A DNA stretch of 64,000 bases, from positions 217,081 through 281,080 of the forward strand of contig VZRN01003159.1 in assembly GCA_013397935.1 (NCBI GenBank), given 5' to 3'. Below the pieces are notes generated by a model. That model made no database searches. It was not told the DNA's origin and saw only the letters and a program-made list of their open reading frames with translations. Of the stretch, positions 51,236 to 59,450 are shown piece by piece; position 1 is the stretch's first letter, and every line of letters begins with the position of its first letter. This stretch comes from Dasyornis broadbenti. Lineage: Eukaryota; Chordata; Aves; Passeriformes; Dasyornithidae. The position numbers and the translations under genes are program-made.

Positions 51236-53726
51236 TTGTTGTTGTTGTGCTTTCTTTTCTTTAGGGCAGAAGATACCTCTTTGCTGGTTCAAATTCTGGT
51301 GTGGTGCAGTCTCCAGTGGCGTTCTGTGACAAGTTCACCACTTGTGCCGACTGTGTTTTAGCACGGGATCCTTACTGTGCTTGGAAACCCCTTGAAGCTT
51401 CCTGCATTGATATTTTTAAAGAAGGTGTAATGGAAAGGTAATAGTATCCTTTGATTACCTTACAGTTATAATCAATATTTAATTTGTCCCTTACTGATAA
51501 GTGGAATTTTAAAACCGGAATGTTTTCAAATACAGACTTTTTCCTATCCATATACGTCTGCTAGTGCTGTTTATCATCATCTAAATAAGATGAGTCTTAC
51601 TTAGAACAAGGGGATGGGCAGACTTCAGGAAGCAAGATTTGAAGTTGTAATGGTTGGGACTTCCTTTTACAGGAACTGGATTCAAAACATAGGTGGAGAT
51701 GCATCTTCTTGTTCTGGTGAGTTAGTCTTTGAAGAGCTCTTTCATACGTCTAGGCGGAGTGGTAAAAGAGTTCTGTTTAGTCCAGTTTTGCTTTTGTGAT
51801 TATCTCGACATTCATTTACATTTTAATAGGTATGAGATTCTGCTTTGAATATTTGAGCATCTATACAGCCTGCATGTTGTTTTAAAAACTGTCTGTGTTT
51901 GTATGCATTTCAGTGTGCAGTGCACAACCCCCTGAAATGAATGGGGGCACCTCAACAGTGACTTGTGAATGAAAGCAATACCAGAAGTACTTCTATTGCA
52001 GAGGCCTCTGTCTCTTTGATGCAGCATTTGACATTCTACTGTGAGCTTTGACAAGTGCTTGGCTATTGCTGCTAGATCAGATTAAATGATTCTTAAAAAA
52101 CCTGGGTTTATGGTGAGAGGGGAGGGGGAACTCAGAATATGATATAGAGCAGCTGAAGTACCTTCCATAGTGCTTTAAGACAAGTAACCACAGGTCCTTT
52201 CTTTATAGTGTGTGCTGCAGCCACCAGATCAAGGAGATCATAAAGAGGAGTAGAGTTACAGGCACTTTGAGCTGCAGTGAAAAAAGCTCTTAAGAGTTTG
52301 ATGTACTCGCTTTTTATTTCTAATCTAAGCAAAGCATGGACTGCCATGAGAGCTTTGCTTTTTATTTTTTTTATTAACTTAACGGGGTGGCATTGTAGGT
52401 GTGCCATAAGTACAAATACCCATTTTTTTCAGAAGAAAGTTCCTAGTTCAGTTTGCTGATTTACTTAAAATGCACTGATTGGATATAAAGTGAGACCAAG
52501 TACAGTATCTTTTCCCAAACATTGACTTGTCTCAGGTGCACACTCAATCGTGGATCAGTGAGGTCTTGCCTTTATCTAGAAGTGGAGGCTGTATTAGAGT
52601 TGTGGTGTCCTGTCTCTTAGTTTGTCTTGATGTTTCACATGCAGCTTGGTATTTCACTGAGATTCTTGCATGCTGTCCACTGGTCTTGTGAGGTGAATGC
52701 TGTAATCTTCATGCTTCCAGTAAGACTGTAACAAGTCTGGTGAAGCTGTACAGATTAGAGCAAACTGGAATCATTGCTGATACTCTGCACATTTATTTTG
52801 ATGTTCCAGATAAAGTAAGAGAGAATCCCCTACAGCATACATTCAAGCATGGGAGCACAGCAGAACTCAAGTGTTCTCAAAAGTCCAATCTGGCACAGGT
52901 AGTTTGGAAGTTCAAAGATGATGTGCTGAGAGTGGAGAGTCCCAAGTACCGTCTGCTGGAAAAGGCACTGCTCATCTTCAATTTATCAGAAGGAGACAGT
53001 GGTGTTTACCAATGTTTGTCAGAAGAAAAAGTGAAAAATAAGAAATTTTCTCAAGTGCTGGCTAAGCATGTTTTGGAACTGAAAAAAATGCAGCATACCA
53101 CGGTGGGCCCCACTGCGACAGCCGGACCCACAGAAGGTAATAGTGATGTGCCAAAAGTATCGGCTGTGTCAACCGAGGGGTCTACTGCTCTCACCTCGAC
53201 CACTCACATGGTACCAGTAACAACAGCAAGGATATTAACAAAGCCCATTGGCCCTGTCCTACCAAGTGTACCCTCCAACACAGAGCTCTTCAATTCAATT
53301 CCTGATGCGGTCCCAGAAAAGACAATGTTCCTCAAGTCAAATGATAACTTCCTGTTGATGTTCCTCTTTCTCTTCTTTTTCATTCTCTTTTTGTGCCTGC
53401 TCTCCTACAACTGTTACAAAGGTTACTTGCCAGGGCAGTGCTTGAAATTCCGCTCTGTGATGCTGCTTGGTAAGAAGAAAACGAAGTCAGATTTTTCTGA
53501 TTGCGAGCAGAGTGTGAAAGAGACGCTGGTGGAGCAGGGCAGTGTCAGCCACCAGAGCGGGGAGCAGCCCAAGCCTGCCCACGACACTGGCTACGAGACG
53601 GAGCCCGACTGTGGGAACAGCCAGCTGCAGGCTGGGGACTCGCAGGCGTCCCGCGAGGCCAAGGACAAGCCCTTTGATGTCAAGTGTGAGCTCAAGTATG
53701 CTGACTCGGACGTGGAGGGGGACTGA
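33820..53726 (+). CDS. SEMA4D: Semaphorin 4D (CD100), transmembrane class 4 semaphorin, 14 coding exons
   Basis: The protein is a type I membrane ligand for plexin-B1 and plexin-B2, and for CD72 in lymphocytes. It acts in axon guidance, immune-cell signalling and bone remodelling, and its ectodomain can be shed. Fourteen exons total 2568 bases and give 855 residues, close to the 862 I recall for human. Order: signal peptide about 1-20; seven-blade sema domain about 22-497; PSI domain about 498-550 with Cys 499, 505, 508, 516 and 525; Ig-like domain about 553-640 with Cys572 and Cys619 and the DSGVYQC motif; Thr/Pro/Ser-rich stalk about 645-725; membrane helix about 731-751; tail to 855 ending ADSDVEGD. 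Motifs typical of SEMA4D include [40 protein letters not shown] and NCYKGYLP. All junctions keep phase. The start codon has A at -3 and is followed directly by a signal peptide. Confidence 0.97.
33914..36151. other. SEMA4D intron after coding exon 1
   Basis: A 2238-bp GT-AG intron. It holds a 24-bp exact tandem duplication in a pyrimidine-rich stretch (35533-35580). No other gene was seen. Confidence 0.9.
35533..35580. repeat. Exact 24-bp tandem duplication, two copies
   Basis: The two 24-bp units, 35533-35556 and 35557-35580, are identical and T/C-rich. The exact identity suggests a recent slippage event. Confidence 0.9.
36152..36297 (+). CDS. SEMA4D: SEMA4D coding exon 2: first sema-domain strands
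   Basis: Encodes residues 32-80, starting [10 protein letters not shown] and ending NIAEKQHE. It contains the conserved LLLSEDK and LYVGARE blocks and sequons at N39 (NES) and N45 (NYS). The acceptor is TTTCAACAG and the donor GTATGCC. The exon ends in phase 0. Confidence 0.96.
36298..37458. other. SEMA4D intron after coding exon 2
   Basis: An 1161-bp intron with GT-AG ends. Its last part is covered by an unusually long open frame (37043-37630) that runs on through coding exon 3 in a different frame. No repeat was recognised. Confidence 0.9.
37459..37521 (+). CDS. SEMA4D: SEMA4D coding exon 3 (63-bp microexon-like)
   Basis: Encodes 21 residues, 81-101, [21 protein letters not shown]. It matches the semaphorin pattern xxWxVxxDKxxxCxxKGK. 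It is too short to stand out as an ORF and was found from the phase-0 gap between neighbouring exons. The acceptor is TTCACTTAG and the donor GTATGTAC. Confidence 0.95.
37522..39910. other. SEMA4D intron after coding exon 3
   Basis: A 2389-bp intron. It contains a GC-richer pocket at about 37970-38130 and the hairpin cluster at 39343-39412. No coding sequence was recognised. Confidence 0.9.
39343..39412. repeat. Cluster of perfect hairpins and a palindrome
   Basis: Arms 39343-39358 and 39364-39379 are exact reverse complements (16 bp) around a 5-base loop. Immediately after comes the perfect 18-bp palindrome TTGGCTGATATCAGCCAA (39382-39399). Its right half pairs again with 39404-39412 through a 4-base loop. 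The 13-mer GATATTGGCTGAT occurs at 39378-39390 and 39400-39412. Confidence 0.9.
39911..40009 (+). CDS. SEMA4D: SEMA4D coding exon 4: sema domain
   Basis: Encodes residues 102-134, beginning [10 protein letters not shown] and ending PTCDYL. It includes the family signature ECxNYxRVL and [11 protein letters not shown] sequon N115-D-T lies at the LNDT turn. Acceptor TATTACAG, donor GTAAGAA, phase 0 at both ends. Confidence 0.97.
40010..41148. other. SEMA4D intron after coding exon 4
   Basis: An 1139-bp AT- and pyrimidine-rich intron with GT-AG ends. Apart from short T runs (near 40460) nothing stands out. Confidence 0.9.
41149..41242 (+). CDS. SEMA4D: SEMA4D coding exon 5: sema domain
   Basis: Encodes residues 135-165, [31 protein letters not shown] in order, plus one base of codon 166. 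The GRCPFDP motif is a strong class 3-6 semaphorin marker. Acceptor TTCAACAG, donor GTAAGTTC. Confidence 0.96.
41243..42179. other. SEMA4D intron after coding exon 5
   Basis: A 937-bp GT-AG intron. No gene or recognised repeat was seen. Confidence 0.9.
42180..42293 (+). CDS. SEMA4D: SEMA4D coding exon 6: sema domain
   Basis: Encodes residues 166-203, starting [14 protein letters not shown] and ending TEYAIPWLN. The blocks ELYSGT and EPIISR are conserved. Human has a sequon after SR here, whereas this copy reads RHSHQSPL and has none. Donor GTAAGTG. Confidence 0.97.
42294..43221. other. SEMA4D intron after coding exon 6
   Basis: A 928-bp GT-AG intron. It has a T/G-rich patch near 43000-43050 and no gene. 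Confidence 0.9.
43222..43373 (+). CDS. SEMA4D: SEMA4D coding exon 7: sema domain
   Basis: Encodes residues 204-254, starting [13 protein letters not shown] and ending PRIARVCK. It contains the class motif [16 protein letters not shown]. The DPNSTDGED loop creates a sequon at N218 that I do not recall in human. The donor is GTGGGAG, a weaker donor than its neighbours. Confidence 0.96.
43374..45093. other. SEMA4D intron after coding exon 7
   Basis: A 1720-bp intron. Chance open frames at 43588-43956 on the minus strand have no domain. The 3' part is AT-rich and ends in TATAAG. Confidence 0.9.
45094..45269 (+). CDS. SEMA4D: SEMA4D coding exon 8: sema domain
   Basis: Encodes residues 255-312, starting [20 protein letters not shown] and ending VFTPQ, plus two bases of codon 313. 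DQGG and [13 protein letters not shown] are family hallmarks. The exon was placed to end before GTAAGTG, so codon 313 (Leu) is split. Confidence 0.96.
45397..45553 (+). CDS. SEMA4D: SEMA4D coding exon 9: sema domain
   Basis: Encodes residues 313-365, starting [15 protein letters not shown] and ending NPRPGA. The block HTKWVRYNG is conserved, and the sequon at N325 (NLS) is shared with human. A short 127-bp intron (45270-45396) precedes it, ending TTATAG. Donor GTAAGTT. Confidence 0.97.
45554..46326. other. SEMA4D intron after coding exon 9
   Basis: A 773-bp GT-AG intron. Nothing beyond AT-rich sequence. Confidence 0.9.
46327..46549 (+). CDS. SEMA4D: SEMA4D coding exon 10: sema domain
   Basis: Encodes residues 366-439, starting [12 protein letters not shown] and ending YDVMFIGT, plus one base. 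Conserved blocks are [19 protein letters not shown] and YTQIVVDR. The NYT sequons of human are absent (NYM at 375, KYT at 415), while NGT at 428 is new. Donor GTGAGTTC. Confidence 0.97.
46550..46971. other. SEMA4D intron after coding exon 10
   Basis: A 422-bp GT-AG intron with no further feature. Confidence 0.9.
46972..47087 (+). CDS. SEMA4D: SEMA4D coding exon 11: sema domain
   Basis: Encodes residues 440-478, starting [14 protein letters not shown] and ending TLLLSSKT. It includes HIIEETQLF and [12 protein letters not shown], both typical of class 4 semaphorins. Phase 0 at its end, donor GTAAGTAG. Confidence 0.96.
48283..48350. repeat. TG/TA dinucleotide microsatellite
   Basis: Mixed (TG)n, (TA)n and ACAC tracts with GATA-like units at the left edge. 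It is an ordinary intronic microsatellite. Confidence 0.85.
51103..51183. other. Assembly gap (81 N)
   Basis: All bases are N. The gap lies 81 bases upstream of coding exon 12 and next to a long T run, so assembly probably broke on low-complexity sequence. No coding sequence is missing, since exon 11 and exon 12 join cleanly in phase. Confidence 0.98.
51201..51248. repeat. 34-T run followed by (GTT)n
   Basis: Thirty-four T (51201-51234) and then GTT repeats. It lies 17-64 bases upstream of exon 12 and so forms part of that exon's polypyrimidine tract. Confidence 0.9.
51265..51437 (+). CDS. SEMA4D: SEMA4D coding exon 12: end of sema domain and PSI domain
   Basis: Encodes residues 479-535 plus two bases of codon 536. 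It begins [21 protein letters not shown], the last sema strand, then continues into the PSI domain with [15 protein letters not shown]. The acceptor CTTTCTTTTCTTTAG follows the T-rich tract. Donor GTAATAG. Confidence 0.96.
51673..51716 (+). CDS. SEMA4D: SEMA4D coding exon 13 (44 bp): end of PSI domain
   Basis: Encodes residues 536-550, [15 protein letters not shown], and the first base of codon 551. It was found from the phase gap between exons 12 and 14 and by resemblance to the SGDASVC block of mammals. It is preceded by a 235-bp intron. Donor GTGAGTTA. This exon is the likely branch point between the membrane form (to 52810) and an alternative form (to 55622). Confidence 0.93.
51717..52809. 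other. SEMA4D intron after coding exon 13
   Basis: A 1093-bp GT-AG intron ending GATGTTCCAG. No alternative exon or repeat was recognised. Confidence 0.9.
52810..53726 (+). CDS. SEMA4D: SEMA4D coding exon 14: Ig domain, stalk, membrane helix, cytoplasmic tail
   Basis: Encodes residues 551-855 and the TGA stop. The Ig-like domain uses Cys572 ([10 protein letters not shown]) and Cys619 ([11 protein letters not shown]), with a shared sequon at N608. A stalk rich in Thr, Ser, Pro and Val follows, then the membrane helix about 731-751, rich in Phe and Leu, then [16 protein letters not shown]. The tail holds [17 protein letters not shown], a DTGYETE motif and the C-terminal block [13 protein letters not shown]. 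The 3' half is markedly richer in GC than the surrounding DNA. The open frame extends upstream to 52740, but that part is intron. Confidence 0.97.
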
Positions 53727-54056
53727 AGGACCCTGTTGTCCCTCTCAGTGGTGGAAGTGAGCTGTGGTCCTGCGGCTGGCTATTTGAGCACGGAGAGCCT
53801 GGGTGTGACAGCTAAGCCATAGCAGGGTTACATGCTTAAGCTGTACAGCAAGCCAATTTTTGTTCAGATCTCAACAGATTAGCGAAGTGGTGTTTTTGTC
53901 TGGAGACCATAGCATCTTGTGTTGTACTGTCTTTTTTCTGTTTTTTTCAAATGGCCAGTTTCAGATCACCACGTGTTTATTCCCAGTTTTCCACCCCACT
54001 GAGCACTTTGCTCTAGTGAAACTACTTGCTTGTTCTTTGGCCATGTTCTTCAATAG

Positions 54057-54062
54057 AATAAA
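54057..54062 (+). terminator. Possible proximal polyadenylation signal
   Basis: AATAAA about 330 bases after the stop codon. Use of this site would give a short 3' UTR. There is no strong GT-rich element directly after it. Confidence 0.4.
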
Positions 54063-55234
54063 AGTACCTTTATAACTCAGTTGGCTTTAAAAAGTACTTC
54101 AGTCTACACATGTTTTTAGTTGCCATTTTAAAAAGATCTAGTTTCATTTTAATTCCAAACTGGAAATTGAGTTTAGTGTATCAGATTGGTAAATTACAGA
54201 CTTTTGTCCAGATTGGGACATTTTTTTCTTTGCTTCTAGTGATTGTTTTTTAGTTTTATGTTTTGTGTTTTGGCACACTAGATCTCTTTAGTTGGTTAAA
54301 GTTAATTTTTTTAACTGCTCTTTAAGTATCTTAGATTTTAAGGTATAATGGGGATAGCATTGCCTTGATTTGTGTAAGACTCAGGGATAATCTTGTTTAA
54401 AGGCTTTTTTATTTGCTGCTTTCTAGAAATGTAGGTACAACAATATCAGTACAAAACATGGAGTAAGTGGGGAATGGGGACGGAGGAAACAAATGCTTTT
54501 GTTTTGTTTTTTTTCCTCCCCCCACCAGCCAGCCAGCTGGACATAGGTCACATTTTATTTTCTATACAAAACTGGATTTTTTTTTTTATTTTGTTTTTTT
54601 TAGTTTATAGAATAGTACAGGCAAGCAACTGTCAGTTAGCAGTGACACAGAAAAAGATTTCTTGCATTGTGGAAGCAAAACAGGAATCAAGAAGAATTAA
54701 CTCCAACAATTCTGCTAGTGACTCACTGGAATGGACTGTTAGGATACAGCCTGATAAGAAAACATTGCTGATTTTTTTCTTCTTTTCAGATTCAGAAATA
54801 ACTCAGCTTCTTTTTGTGACAAATACGTGCAGCATCACCCTTTCTGGATAATACCTTCACTCTCCTATGCAACTGGAGACTGAAACTGAAGCTGCTTAAA
54901 CAATCAGTCCTTTGAACTGTTTATGTGAATCATGCCTGCTAACGTGAAAGTGTGCATTTGTTCTCAGCCTGGTTCACAGCAGCACTGTTTGTTTGTAAAA
55001 GCATTTTGTGTGCAGTACAGTCCTGAAGAATTGTTCCTCTCACTGCTTCTTTCTGTAAATATTGTTAGAAGTAGAATTCATCATTTTACCAGTAAACAGC
55101 AGTATGCCTGGGCTGCTTTTCTGTGTTGAACTTTCATGCAAATATAATTTAGACCATCTTAGTGTAAACAGTTTATATTTTATAAGATTCAGTTTGGTTT
55201 TATTTTTCTATTTTTAATTATGTACAAATAACAG

Positions 55235-55252
55235 AATAAATATTAAAATAAA
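55235..55252 (+). terminator. Paired polyadenylation signals, likely main 3' end
   Basis: AATAAA at 55235-55240 and again at 55247-55252, followed by TTGTATT and then CTTTTGTG, a reasonable T/GT-rich downstream element. Confidence 0.75.
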
Positions 55253-55275
55253 TTGTATTATATCTTGACTTTTGT

Positions 55276-55621
55276 GAAACATGACACAGTAACACTGCTT
55301 TCCATTTGGGAAGCACTAATGTTCCTTGTGGTTTCCTTTGGAGGGGGGAATGTAAAGACTTTGTAATTAATTTGAAGCATCTTCTCTGCTTCAACTGAAT
55401 GGGTTATAACCGTGGGTGGGGAAATGGGAAGGATGGGAGAAAAAAAAAAATGGGTGCAGGATGAAAGTGCTCCTCTCTAGGGGCCTAGGGACTCTTTGTC
55501 TTACTACCTTTCTAAAACTCACTTGTCTTTTTGCATTATTTCTTCATTGTGTGATGTATTTCTTGCAACTTTTTTCCTTAGTACCCTTTTACTTTCTTTT
55601 CTGTCCTCTTCTGTCACACAG
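55276..55621. other. Sequence between SEMA4D 3' end and alternative exon
   Basis: It is intronic to the proposed alternative transcript. It contains an A run (55440-55450) and a pyrimidine-rich tract from about 55497 that ends TCTTCTGTCACACAG, a strong splice acceptor. Confidence 0.6.
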
Positions 55622-55828
55622 CCTCATCTCCTATACCTTTCCCTCCTACTGGTACCTCCTTTTTGTCCTGTGTGGGAAGTGACTCACCTCCTTCACCCAC
55701 CAGTACCCAGCCTGATGTTTGGTCTAGCAAAGACCCCGTAAAGGTCATGTTGTTGCCACCTTTCCTAAGTGACCAGGCACAGCATGTTAGTGTCCGGGGA
55801 CTGTTCCACCTCTTCTGCCAAGCCACAG
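55622..55828 (+). CDS. SEMA4D: Probable alternative SEMA4D exon encoding a secreted-type C-terminus (partial)
   Basis: A 207-base open exon lies between acceptor TCACACAG and donor GTAAGTTA. Joined to exon 13 (which ends in G) the first codon becomes Ala551, and the frame then reads SSPIPFPPTGTSFLSC, SDSPPSPTSTQPDVW, VMLLPPFLSDQAQHV and GLFHLFCQATG. The last block looks like an Ig B-strand with its first Cys, so a new Ig-like domain probably continues in later exons. From memory, it resembles the alternative tail of a shorter mammalian SEMA4D isoform. Such a product would keep sema and PSI but lose the usual Ig, stalk and membrane helix. If the donor is skipped, the frame stops at 55870-55872 beside an ATTAAA. 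Following exons were not found up to 64000. Confidence 0.75.
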
Positions 55829-58800
55829 GTAAGTTAGAGGACCCCTGTGTAAGCCAGCATTTTCCGCATTAAAGGTTTAGCTATGTCACCATGTACTGTA
55901 TAAGTTTTATTTTTCTGATGTCTGGGGGGAAGGGGGGGAACAAGAGCAGAGAGAGACAATATCAGGATGCCAACATGCTCTTACCAAGAATAAGTCAGTG
56001 CAAATACTGTGCTGTATAATGGAGGCTCTGATTCAGCAAAACACTGTAGCATGTTCATAGTCAGTTGCTTTTATTAGGCTCACTTGCATGCTGAAGGAAT
56101 TCAGTAAATGAAGATTGTGTATGGATGTTTGTCAGGTAGATATTTTCATTGTCAGTCATTCCTTTTTCATCTTACTTCAAATGGTAAAGTACTTACAGTA
56201 ATGACAGCTTCCGTTTTATGACAGATATATTATCTGAGGTGTATAGGAGGACAAAGCTATTCTTTCTATAGAAATTCAACATTTTTTTCCAGCTTTTGTT
56301 TGGATTGTTACAAATTACAATTTGTAGTTGCTGGTTTAAACTAAGTGGGATTTAACAGATCTAAACAGGTCTTCATGTGTAACCTTATTCTTTAAAAGAA
56401 GAAATTATAGATTGAATAATTTTAAAAACTAGTATTGTTCCATATTGATGTCTCTGTTAGTGTTAGGTGGAATCACATCAAAATGTATTAATCTTTATTA
56501 GCACCGATCTTAACAAAGGCAATATTTGTATTTCCATGGCTAAAAGAAACAACAGTGGGATGAAGGCTATTTCACAGAACAGAATAATTTAGATTGGAAA
56601 ACACTTTGTAGCAGTAATTGGTTAATTTTTGCTATAGGCAATTCAAAACCTTCATTGTCCACCATAAAAAAAAAAGTTACAATAGCACAAAAGCTTTAAA
56701 CAGTTTGATAATCATGCTACAGACCTGGACTTTATTTTAAAAGTGTCCAGCCGTGCCCATCTTAACATGATGCTGATGCTGCTCTTAAAAATTTTCAGTA
56801 ATTGTATTTGCCTTGGTAGTGGACTTAAGCAGGAAAGTGCAGTGTCCTAGAATCAGCCTGTGGACTTCACTCCTCAGGAGATGTAGGGGAGAATAATGGA
56901 AGAAACCACCTGACATCTGAGGGATGCAGTAATGGCAGCGGTGGGGCCAAGATGGCCCAGCTGTGGAAGAGCTTCTAATGCCTCTCAGGAAGCAGGGAAG
57001 GACTGGACTTTGTATTGTGAGTGGGGGTTTTGCTCCATTTGGGAAACAAGGCAGTTGGTTGACACATCGCACTCTTACCCAGAATTATGACTTTAGTCTC
57101 TTGATACAAAAAACAAACAAACCAGCAAATGCAAACCAGCATACTGAACTGGTGCAGGTATTTTATGTCTTTGAGTCCTGCATTTGAAGTTGTATGAATT
57201 CATCTTAGGTGGTGGCTGGCTAAGCAATTGCTTTTACAAGAAATGTCTCTGCTTGAATTTGTTCACATTTATTCAGTGTCCGTTGATACTTCTTAATATT
57301 AACAGCTGTAATGGAGCTTTACTTCTCTCAGCTATGAATATAAGGTAAAATGTGTTTGCGAGGAGCAAAAGGGTTAAATGAGACTGGCAGAAAGTTAAAT
57401 GTTGTGCCCAGTTGTCTGCAGAAAGGATATAGCATCAGTAAATATATGATGCAAATACATAGATTGCCACATCATCCAGTCAAACTCCTCAAGCTTATTT
57501 TTAATTAAGTTTCTAACTTAATTTTTATTTTATCAGAATTGCTGAATCTCTTCCTTTTTTAAATTGTAAATATCTGTTTCAAGCTATCTGGAAACTCAGC
57601 AGGAATTGGTGAGTTCTTTTGCTCATCTCTTACTCATCCCACATGTTTTAACCTGTAAGCTTGCCTAAGGATAGCACTTTACAGCCTTGTAACTGTCTCA
57701 TTTCCGTAAGGTAAAATTGCCACGGTACTTGTGGCAGACTGCTACTTTTTTTCTGAAAAATAAGTTTTTTCAAGCATGGAGTACTCCTGCCCTTCTGGAA
57801 AAGAAAGAAATAGATCTCCCTTCACAAATTTTCTCCAGGTTTGTCTCTCTCTACTCCTCCATAGTCTCACATCTCAGACCTGTCTGGTATGTGGTGTTGA
57901 AGTTAGGCATAAGTAGGAACAGGCTTTTCCTAGGGTTTTGGTTCTGCCTGAAGATGTTTTACTGGCACCTCCTTTCCCAGCTTTAGAGTATCTTTATGTC
58001 CATAACTTCACAGACCAATGACATAACTAAAGTATATTGAGAGTGCTAAGCAACAGTTAAAATGCTTTTATAATCAGAAATGCAGCAAAACACGGTGCTT
58101 TACCTGCAGATCTAGACTCTGTGTGTCCATGGTGTCAAGATTACTCCCTTCCTCCCTTAGTCCATCTGCAGCTGGAGGTTTTACATACTGGATTATTTTC
58201 AGTCTTGCTAAAATAACCGCAGGAGTGTGAACACAAAAGTTCTGTGAACTTGGCAATATACTTTAAAGGAGTGGTTATTTCGTGGAGATACTGAGATGGG
58301 TATCTGGTAACACCCACATACAGTGCCTGTCCCCTGTGGTTATGCTTTTTTAGGAGTGCAAGAAAGTTTCCCACATCCATGGAAGAAAAGATCTGTAACT
58401 TGGAAGAATCGGAATTGTAAGTGGCTCACTAGAGATTTCTCTTTGGAGCCTGAAGCTGCACTGAAAGGCATGCAGAAGGGTGGGAAAAATACAGAATACA
58501 ATGCAGTGAAAATACAAAATACAGTGGACTGCACTGCATGAGGACTGCTGCACACCAAGTAAGACCTGACAAGGCACCTGCAGAGTGAGTCCGAAAGGGA
58601 CCAGCCCTAGGCTTGTCCAGGTGCCTGAGGGCTGCCTGTACTGGTGTCACCAAGTGCTGGAGCATCGCAGGACTCAACAGAAGGGCTCAAAAGCCCATAT
58701 ACCTTGCTGCGCCTGATTTTTTTTTTTTTCCCCAGCAGGAGGAAGTCGCCTGTCAGAGACTGACTTGCCCATGGAAATGAGTAATTTATTATTGGGTGAG

Positions 58801-58924
58801 GTTTTCTGACATCATTTGGATGATTGCATCAGCTATGATGCCCTGGGGTGGTCTGGTCTGGTGTAGAGCTCAGTCAGAAGAGGCATGGAGGTGTGCAGCA
58901 TCAAGAGCAGAATGAACCTGCCTA
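55829..58924. other. Unassigned sequence downstream of the alternative exon
   Basis: Probably an intron of the alternative SEMA4D transcript. No exon continuing the Ig-like fold was recognised. One possible degenerate minus-strand CR1 end lies at 56569-56612. The regions 56820-57060 and 58560-58920 are more GC-rich but unassigned. Confidence 0.5.
56569..56612 (-). mobile_element. Possible highly degenerate CR1 3' end
   Basis: The stretch CACAGAACAGAATAATTTAG followed by ATTGGAAAACAC resembles the reverse complement of the CR1 end (…TTCCAACCTAAATGATTCTGTG). It is short and diverged, so the call is weak. Confidence 0.35.
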
Positions 58925-58929
58925 GGAAC

Positions 58930-59450
58930 ACGGTACTTTGAGTACGGTGTCCAGTTCTGGGCCCTTCAAGTTAGGAAGGACATTGAGATGCTGAAATGTG
59001 TCTGGAGAAGGGCAAGAAAGCTGGTGAAGGGCCTGGAACACAAGCCCTATGAAGAGTAGCTGAGGGAGCCAGGGTTGTTTAGCCTGCAGAACAGGAGGCT
59101 CAGGGAAGACTTTACCATTCTGTACAACTGCCTGAAAAGAGGGTATAGCCAGGTCAGGATCAGCCTCTTCTCCCAGACACCCACTGACAGGACAAGAGGA
59201 CACAGTCTTAAGCTGTACTAGGGGAAGTTTAGGATGGGCATTTGGAAAGAAATTCTTCACTGAAAGAGTGATTGGGCACTGCAATCGTCTGCCCATGGAG
59301 ATGGTGCAGTCATTGTCCCAGGAGGTGTTTAAAAAAAGTCTGCATGGGGCACTCCATGCCATGATTTGTTTAATAAGGTGCTGTTAGGTCACAGATTGGA
59401 CTTAATGATCTCAAATTACAATGCTTAGTTGATGAATTCTGTGATTCTGT
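58930..59450 (+). mobile_element. 3'-truncated CR1-type LINE copy (dead)
   Basis: The + strand matches the 3' part of avian CR1: the end of ORF2 (readable as GVQFWA, KLVKGLE, GLFSLQNRRLRED, SLFSQ, DRTRG), then a short tail with 'GGACTTAATGATCTCA' and the terminal repeat ATTCTGTGATTCTGT at 59436-59450. The reading frame has at least two stop codons and a frameshift, and the 5' part is missing, so it cannot make protein. The 146-codon minus-strand frame at 58922-59362 is just its complement. Confidence 0.88.

Larger units (their letters stand above)
47088..51264. other. SEMA4D intron after coding exon 11, with assembly gap
   Basis: A 4177-bp intron, the longest within the coding region. It contains a TG/TA microsatellite (48283-48350), a more GC-rich pocket at 47570-47740, the 81-base N gap (51103-51183) and a 34-T run just before exon 12. 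No gene was seen. Confidence 0.9.
53727..55275 (+). other. SEMA4D: SEMA4D 3' UTR (membrane isoform)
   Basis: About 1.5 kb between the stop codon and the paired AATAAA signals near 55235-55252. It is T-rich, with T runs at 54505-54610 that produce a chance 125-codon frame (54474-54851). The exact cleavage site is not determined; a point within about 10-30 bases after 55252 is inferred. Confidence 0.75.

Noticed and set aside
52740..52809. In-frame upstream extension of the last SEMA4D exon
   Set aside because: The acceptor GATGTTCCAG ending at 52809 gives the right phase from exon 13, and the extension has no match in semaphorins.
54474..54851. 125-codon open frame after SEMA4D
   Set aside because: It lies within the 3' UTR and is dominated by Phe and Leu from T runs.
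58922..59362. 146-codon minus-strand open frame
   Set aside because: It is the complement of a dead CR1 fragment.
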